Positions 17,797 to 25,914 of a stretch of 64,000 bases of DNA are shown here, piece by piece; positions within the stretch are counted from its first letter, which is position 1; each line of letters starts with the position of its first letter. A model generated the notes under the pieces. The model was not told the DNA's origin and ran no database searches. It saw nothing but the letters and a program-made list of their open reading frames with translations. A program made the position numbers and the translations under genes. The DNA comes from an uncultured Siphonobacter sp. (GTDB taxonomy: Bacteria > Bacteroidota > Bacteroidia > Cytophagales > Spirosomataceae): the NCBI GenBank assembly GCA_913775095.1, contig CAJYIW010000019.1:186001-250000 (forward strand). The letters are read 5' to 3'.

Positions 17797-18273
17797 ATGA
17801 AATTTCGTCTTATTGAGCCTCAGGATAATCCGCGTCTGGCCGCCATCATCCGTCAGGGGATTGAAGAATTTAATGTTCCACTGGAAGGAACCGCCCACAC
17901 CGATCCGACCACCGACGACCTGTACCATTTATTTCAGAAAAATGGCTCCGTTTACTGGGTGGCCGAACTGGACGGTGAAATTCTTGGCGGCTGTGGTGTG
18001 TCGCCCACCGAAGGTCTGCCCGAGGGCTGTGCCGAGCTGGTTCGTTTTTTCCTGAGCCCCGAATCGCGTGGGAAAGGGATTGGTAAATTATTGATGATGA
18101 AATGCTTTGAAGCCGCCGTAGACCTGGGCTATCGTCAGCTTTACCTGGAAACCTTCCCTGAAATGGCCGCCGCCGTGGGGATGTACGAGCACATGGGTTT
18201 TTATTTCATTCCGCAGACCCTGGGTAACTCCGGACACTACAGTTGCACGATCTGGATGCTGAAAGATCTATAA
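17797..18273 (+). CDS. GNAT-family N-acetyltransferase
   Basis: A 158-residue GNAT protein. The acetyl-CoA binding motif is clear (FFLSPESRGKGIGKLLM, about residues 84-100), with the following helix and the C-terminal LETFPEMAAAVGMYEHMGF block. The start FRLIEPQDNPRLAAIIRQ is the usual first strand and helix. The substrate cannot be told. The gene converges on the next acetyltransferase; the two coding ends overlap by 6 bp, so there is no room for a separate terminator between them. Confidence 0.9.
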   Translation: MKFRLIEPQDNPRLAAIIRQGIEEFNVPLEGTAHTDPTTDDLYHLFQKNGSVYWVAELDGEILGGCGVSPTEGLPEGCAELVRFFLSPESRGKGIGKLLMMKCFEAAVDLGYRQLYLETFPEMAAAVGMYEHMGFYFIPQTLGNSGHYSCTIWMLKDL

Positions 18274-18786
18274 GCTTTTTTCGAACCAGTGGTGTTTCTG
18301 TCCTTCGAAATAGAAATCTTCCATGAGACGAAACCCCAGCTTTTCCATGATCCGGCAGGAGCCTGTATTCGCGACGTCAGCCATCCCAACGAGTGTGGAC
18401 AGCTTCATCACCTCGAAAGCGTACGTGCAGCAGGCTTCTGCCGCTTCGAAGGCGTATCCCTGCTGCCAGTAGGCGGGTAAAAAGCGGTAGCCCAGATCGT
18501 GGAAATTCGTTTGCTCATTAAATATTCGGTCGTCGACGTATTTTATTCCGCACCAGCCCATGAATTCTCCCGTTTCCTGGTGTTCTACGGCCCAGCGACC
18601 TATGCCGTTCCGAACGTATTGAGCCTGGATGTACTGAATCATCTGCTCACTCTCTTCCAGGCTCTGCACGGGCTTCCCCAGAAACTTCATGACTTCTGCG
18701 TTTGAGTCCATAGCAAAAAGAGCCGGGGCATCCGTGCTTTCTATGTCTCTTAAAATCAGTCGGTTGGTGTGGAGATGCGTTGCCAT
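18268..18786 (-). CDS. GNAT-family N-acetyltransferase, RimJ/RimL type
   Basis: 172 residues from the ATG at 18784-18786 (MATHLHTNRLILRDI); the start of this family is L-x-T-x-R-L-x-L-R. Other typical parts are IGRWAVEHQETGEFMGWCGI, the acetyl-CoA loop LPAYWQQGYAFEAAEAC and VANTGSCRIMEKLGF. Such enzymes acetylate protein N-termini, aminoglycosides or small amines; the target here is unknown. The 3' end overlaps the convergent acetyltransferase by 6 bp. Upstream, only about 18 bp separate the start codon from the T-run of a strong terminator, so expression must depend on read-through or on a promoter inside the terminator. Confidence 0.88.
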   Translation of the reverse strand: MATHLHTNRLILRDIESTDAPALFAMDSNAEVMKFLGKPVQSLEESEQMIQYIQAQYVRNGIGRWAVEHQETGEFMGWCGIKYVDDRIFNEQTNFHDLGYRFLPAYWQQGYAFEAAEACCTYAFEVMKLSTLVGMADVANTGSCRIMEKLGFRLMEDFYFEGQKHHWFEKSL

Positions 18787-18803
18787 GAGAAGAAGAAATA
18801 AAG

Positions 18804-18836
18804 CTAAAAAAATCCTCATCCAAAGGACGAGGATTT
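18804..18836 (-). terminator. Strong orphan terminator (or attenuator) in front of the RimJ/L-like gene
   Basis: On the minus strand AAATCCTC and GAGGATTT pair and the stem continues to 12 bp with one mismatch, loop of three, followed by seven T residues. No coding region ends here: the upstream gene (GH5-like) already has a 19-bp stem terminator at 19171-19217. Confidence 0.8.
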
Positions 18837-19170
18837 ATAAGGTTGTCGTAGCACCCAAGCTAAATTCTGACCTGGATTAGACCTTTGGAAAGTACCTCGC
18901 TACTGTTGTTCAGCGGCGAAACTACTATTTAAAGCCAGAAAAAGAAAAGCTTCTTTGATAATTGACTAAGTGGTAAGGTACCCCATCCCTGCTGCGGAGG
19001 AACAATCCTGAAACGGGTAAAGCCTTCTCTTTTTCAGGGTTATTCAGAAAGGAACATCGCTCTATCTGAACCATGGTAAAGGGGGGCGAAGAAAGTAAGT
19101 AGGCTGACTATTAAACCCTTAGGATAGGTCCGGGATATTCCTGAAAGTTCTTTTTGATTTAAACGAATCC
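18837..19170 (-). ncRNA. Candidate small RNA or structured leader
   Basis: About 335 bases without a credible frame lie between two minus-strand terminators, so a separate transcript on the minus strand is likely. In the minus direction local stems can be drawn: a TCGC-CTG / CAG-GCGA hairpin near 18895-18920, a pairing of GTACC with GGTAC around it, and a weak closing stem between GGATTGT and ACAACC. I matched no known riboswitch core and no SRP, tmRNA or RNase P signature. It may be an independent small RNA (a 6S-like RNA was considered but not shown) or the leader of an attenuated acetyltransferase gene. No certain promoter box was found. Confidence 0.4.
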
Positions 19171-19217
19171 GTAGAAATGACAAAGCCCGACTACCAGCCG
19201 GGCTTTGTCATTTCTAC
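19171..19217 (-). terminator. Terminator of the GH5-like gene
   Basis: A perfect 19-bp stem (left arm starts GTAGAAATGACAAAG, right arm ends CATTTCTAC) with a 9-base loop, 15 bp after the stop codon of the minus-strand gene. Confidence 0.9.
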
Positions 19218-19231
19218 GAAAAAAACGGAAT

Positions 19232-20311
19232 TTATTTCTTCGTCAGCTCTTTAATTACTTTGACCTCTTCGGCTTTGTAAGGCGTGCCGTCTTTCCGGAA
19301 CACCTCGTGAAACCAGAGTTTAGGTTCTTCCCCACTGGGAATGGGCTCATCCCAGGCGTAATACGTGTTGGTTTTACCCTGAACCAGTCCCCAGTTGATG
19401 GCTCCGACCTTATATTTCTTAAAGATGGGCAGACAGGTTTCGAACAAGCTGTTGTGCTTGCGGGCCATGTATTCGGTACAGATCAGGGGGCGGCCCATCT
19501 TCTGAAGTTCCAGAATCTGTTTTTCCAGATTGTCGGCAGGCTTGTAGTTGTGGAAGGAGATGATATCCGAGTTCGCGAACATAAACTCATTCGAAAGGGG
19601 ATGATCCGTCCACTGGCCCGAAGTAAGGGGCTGCGTAGGGTTGGCCGCTCTGGCCCATTCGAAAGATTTGATGAGTAAGGGCATTACGGCATCGTTATAG
19701 CCGTTGTTAGTGGGTTCGTTAAATAAATCCCATCCCCAGACCCGCTCGTCTTTTCCAAACGCGGTAATAACCCCTTTGGTGTACGCTTCCAGACTTCCCC
19801 AGGTGCGGGAATCAAACATCCGCTTGGTGCCGGGGGCCCGCAGCCAACCTGAGTTATGCACGCCGGGTTTGGGTTCGGGTTGCTTTCCGGGCTTCGGATC
19901 ATCATTCCAGCAGGAATCAAACAAGACAAAGAGAATCTTGATCTGGTGTTTATCCGCAATGGTCAGGAACTCATTCATGCGTTTCTTGAGTCCCTCGGGA
20001 TCTTTCTCCCACAAAAGGTTATGCAAAAAGACCCGCATGATGTTCATGCCAATGCCCTGAGCCCAGCCCAGTTCCTTATCAATTGTTTTTGGGTCCCAGG
20101 TATCTTCCTGCCAGAATTCCAGCTGATTAATAGCCGTGCTGGGGTTAAAATTTGCCCCAACGGGCCAGGGTTGTTTAGCGTACCAGTCGTTGGCTTTTTG
20201 GGCTGACCAACGCCCCGGAATCACTTTTACGGGTTCGCCGGTAGTGGTCTGTGCCTGAGCGGTTCCCAGGAGCAGGGTTAAGGTCAGCAGGGTAAGGAAA
20301 CTACGAATCAT
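19232..20311 (-). CDS. Secreted glycoside hydrolase, GH5-like
   Basis: A protein of 359 residues from the ATG at 20309-20311; the signal peptide ends LLGTAQAQ. It has the pattern of a clan-A (beta/alpha)8 hydrolase: GMNIMRVFLHNLLWEKDP, a first catalytic region WGWDLFNEPTNNG with the acid/base Glu after Asn, HNYKPADN, and a second Glu in LICTEYMARKHN. The closest family is GH5, with cellulase, mannanase or xylanase as possible activities; subfamily cannot be set by eye. It is transcribed away from the sigma/FecR/SusCD operon and probably belongs to the same polysaccharide locus. Confidence 0.85.
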   Translation of the reverse strand: MIRSFLTLLTLTLLLGTAQAQTTTGEPVKVIPGRWSAQKANDWYAKQPWPVGANFNPSTAINQLEFWQEDTWDPKTIDKELGWAQGIGMNIMRVFLHNLLWEKDPEGLKKRMNEFLTIADKHQIKILFVLFDSCWNDDPKPGKQPEPKPGVHNSGWLRAPGTKRMFDSRTWGSLEAYTKGVITAFGKDERVWGWDLFNEPTNNGYNDAVMPLLIKSFEWARAANPTQPLTSGQWTDHPLSNEFMFANSDIISFHNYKPADNLEKQILELQKMGRPLICTEYMARKHNSLFETCLPIFKKYKVGAINWGLVQGKTNTYYAWDEPIPSGEEPKLWFHEVFRKDGTPYKAEEVKVIKELTKK

Positions 20312-20731
20312 GAGTGGTTTGAGGTTTACGTATGAATGGCCGCTTAGAAAATCAAACAGCAGGCTGAGGTGGATGGAATCGCATGTACTGAGTATGGAGT
20401 TAAAACGAGCCATCCGCTCTTGGAGGTTAAATGGATAAGGTATGGTAAAATAAGGTTTAGAGGAAAGCCTTCCATCAAAGAATGCTTACAAATGTATTCG
20501 AATCAGGCGAGCTAATCACAGGACAAGTACAGAACCATTTCCCCTGAGTCAGAAAACGGTTTAATTGAATAATTCACAGGATTAATAGACTTTGTTTTTT
20601 CAGGTGAAAAAGTTATTCTTATTAGGGTTGAAAAAAAAATTAAAAAAATTATAAAAACGACTCAGGGTGTAGTCTTCTCCACTTGTCAATAAGCTCAGTA
20701 ATCCCCATGTATTCTCTGACTCCAGCCACCC
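20312..20731. other. Divergent control region of the polysaccharide locus
   Basis: 420 bases between the GH5-like gene and the sigma gene. The middle part, about 20580-20680, is very AT-rich with runs of A. No gene is seen. Both divergent promoters should be here; no unambiguous TAnnTTTG box was found, which would suit promoters read by the ECF sigma factor itself. Confidence 0.5.
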
Positions 20732-21391
20732 ATGTCATTACCTGTATCTACTCCGGTAATCCGATCCATCCCCGCCGCCCGATTGGTGGAATTCAATCCA
20801 CGTAATCAGATGGGAAAAGATACGGAAGAAGCACTGCAATTACTATTCAGAGAGAATCCCCAAAAGGGCTGTGAACAGCTATTCAGGCAATATTATGCGG
20901 CTCTGTGCAGCCATTCGGTTCGGCTGGTTTATTCGAAGGAAGTAGCCGAAGACATTGTATCGGAAGTGTTCTGCAAATTCTGGAGTGATCGGGTGTATGA
21001 ATCGGTGACTACCTCCTACGTGGCTTATTTGTATCAGGCCGTTCGCAATCGTTCCTATAACTACTTACGCTGGGAGCTTCAGAAGGCCCGCCAGAGCACC
21101 GACTCTCAGGACTTAGCCATGATTGCTTACGAACCTTCGCCCGCCGAAATGGTGCAGTTTGACGAGCTGCAACGCAAAGTTGAGCAAACGATTGAACAAC
21201 TTCCTTCCCAGTGCAAACGGGTCTTTCTCCTGAGCCGCTTCGAGAATCGGAAGTATCAGGAAATCGCGGAGGAGCTTCAGATTAGTATTAAAACCGTCGA
21301 ATCGCACATCAGTAAGGCTCTGTCCACCCTGCGTCTTGTCCTCAAAGATGAGTGGATGTTGTGCTTCCTGCTCGCCCTTCTCAGCCAGTAA
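20732..21391 (+). CDS. ECF RNA polymerase sigma factor
   Basis: 219 residues with region 2 (LFRQYYAALCSHSVRLVYSKEVAEDIVSEVFCKFW, -10 recognition) and region 4 (IEQLPSQCKRVFLLSRFENRKYQEIAEELQISIKTVESHISKAL, helix-turn-helix). This is the Bacteroidota type paired with FecR. The start may be the ATG at 20732 or the one at 20810, as the first 26 residues are not typical. It is followed at 35 bp by fecR and then susC with an STN domain, so a surface-signalling cascade is expected: glycan import through SusC signals through FecR and frees this sigma factor to transcribe the locus. Confidence 0.93.
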   Translation: MSLPVSTPVIRSIPAARLVEFNPRNQMGKDTEEALQLLFRENPQKGCEQLFRQYYAALCSHSVRLVYSKEVAEDIVSEVFCKFWSDRVYESVTTSYVAYLYQAVRNRSYNYLRWELQKARQSTDSQDLAMIAYEPSPAEMVQFDELQRKVEQTIEQLPSQCKRVFLLSRFENRKYQEIAEELQISIKTVESHISKALSTLRLVLKDEWMLCFLLALLSQ

Positions 21392-21426
21392 GGTTCTTAT
21401 CCCATCTCTATCATTCGCTTCAGCTT

Positions 21427-22401
21427 ATGCAACCGATTACCCGAGTTCAATTGATGGACTATCATGCCGGAAGGGCTACGCCCCTGCAGGTCCGTCAGAT
21501 AGAAGAATGGCTTCAGCAGCCTGAAAATAGAAACCTGTTTTACGAAACGCTCCACGAATGGGAGAGTGGACAGCCTCAGTATCAGCCGGATACCGAACGG
21601 GCTTTTCTTCAGTATAAGAAATTCATGGAGCAGGGTACTCCACCTATGGCCGCCGAACCGGAAAACCTCCGCTTCTGGTCCTGGAAACCCTGGCTGGCCG
21701 CTGCGGCTGTGCTGGTCGTTTGTTCCGGATGGTTTTTTCGTGATGCAATTCAGTATAAAACCTATGAGACGGCCTATAGCGAGGTCAAGTCCGTGGCATT
21801 ACCCGACGGAAGTACAGTAACCCTCAATGCCAACTCTACCTTAAAGTATCCGCGTTTCGATGTTGGAAGCGGTCCCCGAAACGTCATTCTGAACGGTGAG
21901 GCCCGTTTTTCGGTCATTCACACCCGGGACGATCGGACGTTCGTAGTAAAAACCAATCGCAATCTGGACGTGGAAGTATTAGGGACGGAGTTCGTGGTTT
22001 TTAACCGCAATCGGGGCACCCGCGTCGTGCTGATGAAAGGGAAAGTGCAGCTGAATTTCCAGAAGCAGGGTCGTAAACTAACCATGAAACCCGGCGATCA
22101 GGTAACCATGACGCCCGTGGGAGCCTTTGAACTGAAAAAGAAACCGAAGCCCGAAGAAGCCGCCGCCTGGACGCACCGCCGCTACGTGTTTACGGATACG
22201 TCTCTCTCCGAAATTGCGGAATTGATGAAAGAAAACTATGGCTACAACGTGAAAATTCCTGACCAGAATCTGGCGAAACGACTGGTGACGGGTGATTTCG
22301 AAGCTAAAAATGGCGACGACCTTCTGAACGCCCTCAAGGCCATGCTTCGCCTGCGTATCGAACGCGTCGGCAAAACCATTACCCTGACCGAGAAAAACTA
22401 A
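21427..22401 (+). CDS. FecR-type anti-sigma factor
   Basis: 324 residues: a cytoplasmic N-terminal part (MQPITRVQLMDYHAGRATPLQVRQIEEWL), one membrane helix (WLAAAAVLVVCSGWFF, about residues 90-106) and a periplasmic FecR domain (SVALPDGSTVTLNANSTLKYP, VILNGEARFSVIH, VEVLGTEFVVFN, GDQVTMTP) with a C-terminal DUF4974 region (YVFTDTSLSEIAELMKENYG). It holds the upstream ECF sigma factor inactive until the STN domain of SusC touches it. The start is chosen at 21427 because the upstream extension overlaps the sigma gene and lacks FecR features. It lies 23 bp before susC. Confidence 0.93.
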   Translation: MQPITRVQLMDYHAGRATPLQVRQIEEWLQQPENRNLFYETLHEWESGQPQYQPDTERAFLQYKKFMEQGTPPMAAEPENLRFWSWKPWLAAAAVLVVCSGWFFRDAIQYKTYETAYSEVKSVALPDGSTVTLNANSTLKYPRFDVGSGPRNVILNGEARFSVIHTRDDRTFVVKTNRNLDVEVLGTEFVVFNRNRGTRVVLMKGKVQLNFQKQGRKLTMKPGDQVTMTPVGAFELKKKPKPEEAAAWTHRRYVFTDTSLSEIAELMKENYGYNVKIPDQNLAKRLVTGDFEAKNGDDLLNALKAMLRLRIERVGKTITLTEKN

Positions 22402-22424
22402 CTATACCTCTTGCCTTATTTTCT

Positions 22425-25400
22425 ATGAACAAAACACTACCTCTATGCCTTTGGGCGGGTTTGGCGATGCTTCCGGGACTGGGCAGCTCGCAAACCTTTG
22501 CCCGGGCTGAAACGCTGCGGCAGGAAACCCGAAGCAAACTACCGGCTTACCGCACTTTACGGAGATCATTACAGGACATCAGGACCAACTACAAGGTTGA
22601 CATTCTGTTCGAAAACCGGGTTGTGGATCATCTCTCCATTCCGGCGGAACGTCTCAAAGGACACTCTTCGGCCGAACAGGCTCTCCACGCCATCCTGACG
22701 CCACTGGGCCTAACTTACCAGAAAATGAAGGAGAAATCCTACATCATTGTTCGGGAAGAGAAATCGGTTTCGACCACTCCCCCCAAATCTTCGCTGCTCA
22801 TGCCCTCCGTTCAGGGCGTTATGCCTCTGCTGTCCCTGCTGAATACCCGTCCATCGGCGGATATTCCGGTACGGGGAACGGTGCGGGATGAAGCAACGGG
22901 CGAAGGCTTACCCGGCGTAAACGTGATCGTCAAAGGCACTTCCAGAGGAGCTACTACGGACGCAACCGGAGCCTTCCGGCTGGATGTTCCGGATGGAAAT
23001 GCCATCCTCATTTTTTCTTCCATTGGTTATCAGCCCCAGGAGCTGGCCGTAGGAACCCAGACGATCCTGAACGTTTCCCTGAAAAACAGCGATCAGGCTC
23101 TGAATGAGGTGGTAGTGGTTGGATATGGGGAACAAAAGAAAGAATCCATTACCGGAGCGATCTCGACCATTACCAGCAAAGACCTCGAAAAAGTACACGG
23201 AGGATCGACCGTCAGTAGCGGTCTGGCGGGAAAAATTCCCGGGGTCACGTTTCGGATGAATGACGGTCGGCCCGGCTCGAGTGCCAATATTCAGATTCGG
23301 AACATGGGTAACCCCCTGTACGTCATTGATGGCATTCAGAAAGATGCCGGTCAGTTTAATAACATTTCACCGAACGACATCGAAAGTATTACGGTGCTGA
23401 AAGATGCCTCCGCTGCCATTTACGGCGTTCGGGCCGCCAATGGGGTTATTGTGGTAACGACCAAACGCGGCAAGATGGGTAGTTCAAATACCATCAATGT
23501 CGATGCCTACACGGGTTTTCAGAACTGGTCGCGTTTTCCCGAAACGACTAATGCCTATCAGTGGATGCTGGGAAAAGCCGACGCAGAAATGAACCAGAAC
23601 GGTCGGACGGACATCACTCAGGAAGAACTCAACAAGTGGCAGCAGGGGACCGAGGTAGGATACAAAACGTTTGACTGGCGGAAGTTCATTCTCAAAAAAA
23701 ATGCCCCTCAGTATAACCTGAACATCAACGCAACGGGTGGTTCGGACAAGATCAATTATTACCTCTCGGCGACGCACCTCTTTCAGAATTCAGTGTTAGG
23801 ACGGGAGTTTACATTCAGACGAACCAATATACAAAGTAATGTGGACGCCCAGATTACTAATTCGCTGAAGGTTGGCGTGCAGATTAACGGTCGGGTGGAA
23901 ACGCGGGATAACCCCGGCGTTCCCGGTGGGGATGATTACTGGGCTCCCCGGTTTGCTCTGTTCCGCAACCGTCCTACCGAGCGTCCTTTTGCCAACGATA
24001 ATCCAGCGTATCTCAACGACATTGGTCACAATGATACTAACTGGGGCTTGCTGAATAAAGAAAAATCGGGTTACTGGCGGGAAGACTGGCGAGTGCTGCA
24101 AACCAACTTCGTGGGCGAGTATCGCTCACCCATCAAAGGCCTGACGGCTAAAGCCACGTATTCCTATTACCTGGCGGATCGCCTGATGAATGGTCACGAG
24201 TACACCTACGATGCCTATACCTATTACAAAGACACTGATAAGTACGTTCGAACGGGCGGCAGCACCAATCCCTGGCGGGAGCGGGGCACGCGGAAAATAT
24301 TGGAAAACGTAACCCAGGGCCAGATTAACTACCAGAACAGTTTCGGCAAACATAACCTGGCAGCCACCTTCGTGGCCGAACGCATCGCACGCCGGGAGAT
24401 TGACGTTTGGGTCCATTCCGTCCCGCAAACCAATGAATTACCGCTGCTGCAATTTGCCGATATGGATACCTACAACGATAGTGATATTCAGACGGCCCGG
24501 GCGGGTTACATTGGTCGGGTAAATTATAACTATCAGAACAAGATTTTTCTGGAACTGGCGGGTCGTCGGGATGCTTCTTACAAATTCGCTCCGTCCAAAC
24601 GCTGGGGTTTCTTCCCTTCCATCTCCGGTGGCTGGAGAATCACGGAAGAACCTTTCTTCAAAGAGCTCACGGGCGGAGACCGGGTGTTGACCAACCTGAA
24701 ACTCAGAGGTTCGTACGGAGCTCTCGGGGATGACGATGTAGGAATCGGTGATTTTGATTATGTATCGGGCTATAACTACGGCTCCTCGACGGTCATTATT
24801 GACGGGCAAGTCATCAAAGGCTCGCGGGATCGGGGCGTTCCCATTACCAATATTTCCTGGTTTACTTCCAAAATTCTGGATATAGGTCTGGATTACACCC
24901 TGCTGAGCGGAAAATTCAGCGGCTCACTCGACTTTTTCAACCGGAAGCGTTCGGGGTTACGGGGTCGGAAATACGATGTGCTCGTGCCTTCGGAATTAGG
25001 CTACGGCTTACCCGACGAAAACGTAAACAGTGATACGCAGATGGGGGGAGAGGGCTCTCTGTTTTATTCCACCAAAATCAATCAGGTGAATTTCACCGTT
25101 GGCGGTAACCTTTCGTATTCCCGCCGGAAATTCCTGGAATCCTACAAGCCCCGCTGGAATAACTCCTGGGATTATTACCGGAATTCCAGTGAACGACGCT
25201 ACAACGACCTGTACTGGGGACATCACGTCATTGGCCAGTTTGAGTCCATGAGCCAGATTGCCGAGTATGGCGTAAACATTGACGGTCAGGGAAATAAAAC
25301 GCTGTTGCCCGGCGACTTGATTTATCAGGATACGAACGGCGATGGCATGATTAACGACTACGATATGCGGCCGATTGGAAACGGCGTTGGAGCGAACCCG

Positions 25401-25904
25401 ACGGTCAATTTCGGTCTGAACCTTCAGCTGGCCTGGAAAGGCTTTGACTTTACCGCTGATTTTTCGGGTGGGTCGGGGTATTCGGTCGTGCGGAATTACG
25501 AGTTACGGACGGCTTTCCAAAACGGCGGAGCCTTACTCAAAGATTTTTACGAAGATCGCTGGCACCGCGAAAATCCGTTTGATCTCAACAGCCCCTGGGT
25601 TGCGGGCAAGTATCCGGCTTTACGCTTCAACGATGGCGGACACAGCAATAACCGGGCTTCTGACTTCTGGCTCACCAACGTAACCTATCTGCGGATGCGT
25701 ACCCTGGAGCTGGGGTATTCCATTCCCCAGCGGATGCTCGAAAAAATCAAGGTAAAACGAGCCCGGGTCTACTTCAATACCTATAACCTTTTCTCGATTG
25801 ATAATTTGAGAAAAGTGGGAATCGATCCTGAAATCACGGAAGAAAATGGGCTGGCTTATCCTCAAAACAAATTCGTCAACGTCGGAGTGAACCTCTCACT
25901 TTAA
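22425..25904 (+). CDS. SusC/RagA TonB-dependent transporter with STN signalling domain
   Basis: 1159 residues. Order: signal peptide; STN domain about residues 40-110 (SLQDIRTNYKVDILFENRVVDHLSI); carboxypeptidase-like domain (VRGTVRDEATGEGLPGVNVIV); TonB box region and plug (VVVGYGEQKKESITGAIS, NPLYVIDGI, KDASAAIYGVRAANGVI); 22-stranded barrel ending in VGVNLSL. It imports oligosaccharides across the outer membrane with energy from TonB, together with SusD. The STN domain is what couples it to FecR and the ECF sigma factor; many SusC proteins lack it. It is third in a tightly spaced five-gene operon. Confidence 0.97.
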   Translation: MNKTLPLCLWAGLAMLPGLGSSQTFARAETLRQETRSKLPAYRTLRRSLQDIRTNYKVDILFENRVVDHLSIPAERLKGHSSAEQALHAILTPLGLTYQKMKEKSYIIVREEKSVSTTPPKSSLLMPSVQGVMPLLSLLNTRPSADIPVRGTVRDEATGEGLPGVNVIVKGTSRGATTDATGAFRLDVPDGNAILIFSSIGYQPQELAVGTQTILNVSLKNSDQALNEVVVVGYGEQKKESITGAISTITSKDLEKVHGGSTVSSGLAGKIPGVTFRMNDGRPGSSANIQIRNMGNPLYVIDGIQKDAGQFNNISPNDIESITVLKDASAAIYGVRAANGVIVVTTKRGKMGSSNTINVDAYTGFQNWSRFPETTNAYQWMLGKADAEMNQNGRTDITQEELNKWQQGTEVGYKTFDWRKFILKKNAPQYNLNINATGGSDKINYYLSATHLFQNSVLGREFTFRRTNIQSNVDAQITNSLKVGVQINGRVETRDNPGVPGGDDYWAPRFALFRNRPTERPFANDNPAYLNDIGHNDTNWGLLNKEKSGYWREDWRVLQTNFVGEYRSPIKGLTAKATYSYYLADRLMNGHEYTYDAYTYYKDTDKYVRTGGSTNPWRERGTRKILENVTQGQINYQNSFGKHNLAATFVAERIARREIDVWVHSVPQTNELPLLQFADMDTYNDSDIQTARAGYIGRVNYNYQNKIFLELAGRRDASYKFAPSKRWGFFPSISGGWRITEEPFFKELTGGDRVLTNLKLRGSYGALGDDDVGIGDFDYVSGYNYGSSTVIIDGQVIKGSRDRGVPITNISWFTSKILDIGLDYTLLSGKFSGSLDFFNRKRSGLRGRKYDVLVPSELGYGLPDENVNSDTQMGGEGSLFYSTKINQVNFTVGGNLSYSRRKFLESYKPRWNNSWDYYRNSSERRYNDLYWGHHVIGQFESMSQIAEYGVNIDGQGNKTLLPGDLIYQDTNGDGMINDYDMRPIGNGVGANPTVNFGLNLQLAWKGFDFTADFSGGSGYSVVRNYELRTAFQNGGALLKDFYEDRWHRENPFDLNSPWVAGKYPALRFNDGGHSNNRASDFWLTNVTYLRMRTLELGYSIPQRMLEKIKVKRARVYFNTYNLFSIDNLRKVGIDPEITEENGLAYPQNKFVNVGVNLSL

Positions 25905-25914
25905 TTTGCTGACT

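Noticed and set aside
18837-19170. SRP RNA, RNase P RNA or tmRNA in the gap
   Set aside because: The conserved cores of these RNAs (for example GGAAG/AGCAG loop, GAGGAAAGTCC, tRNA-like end) are not present on either strand.
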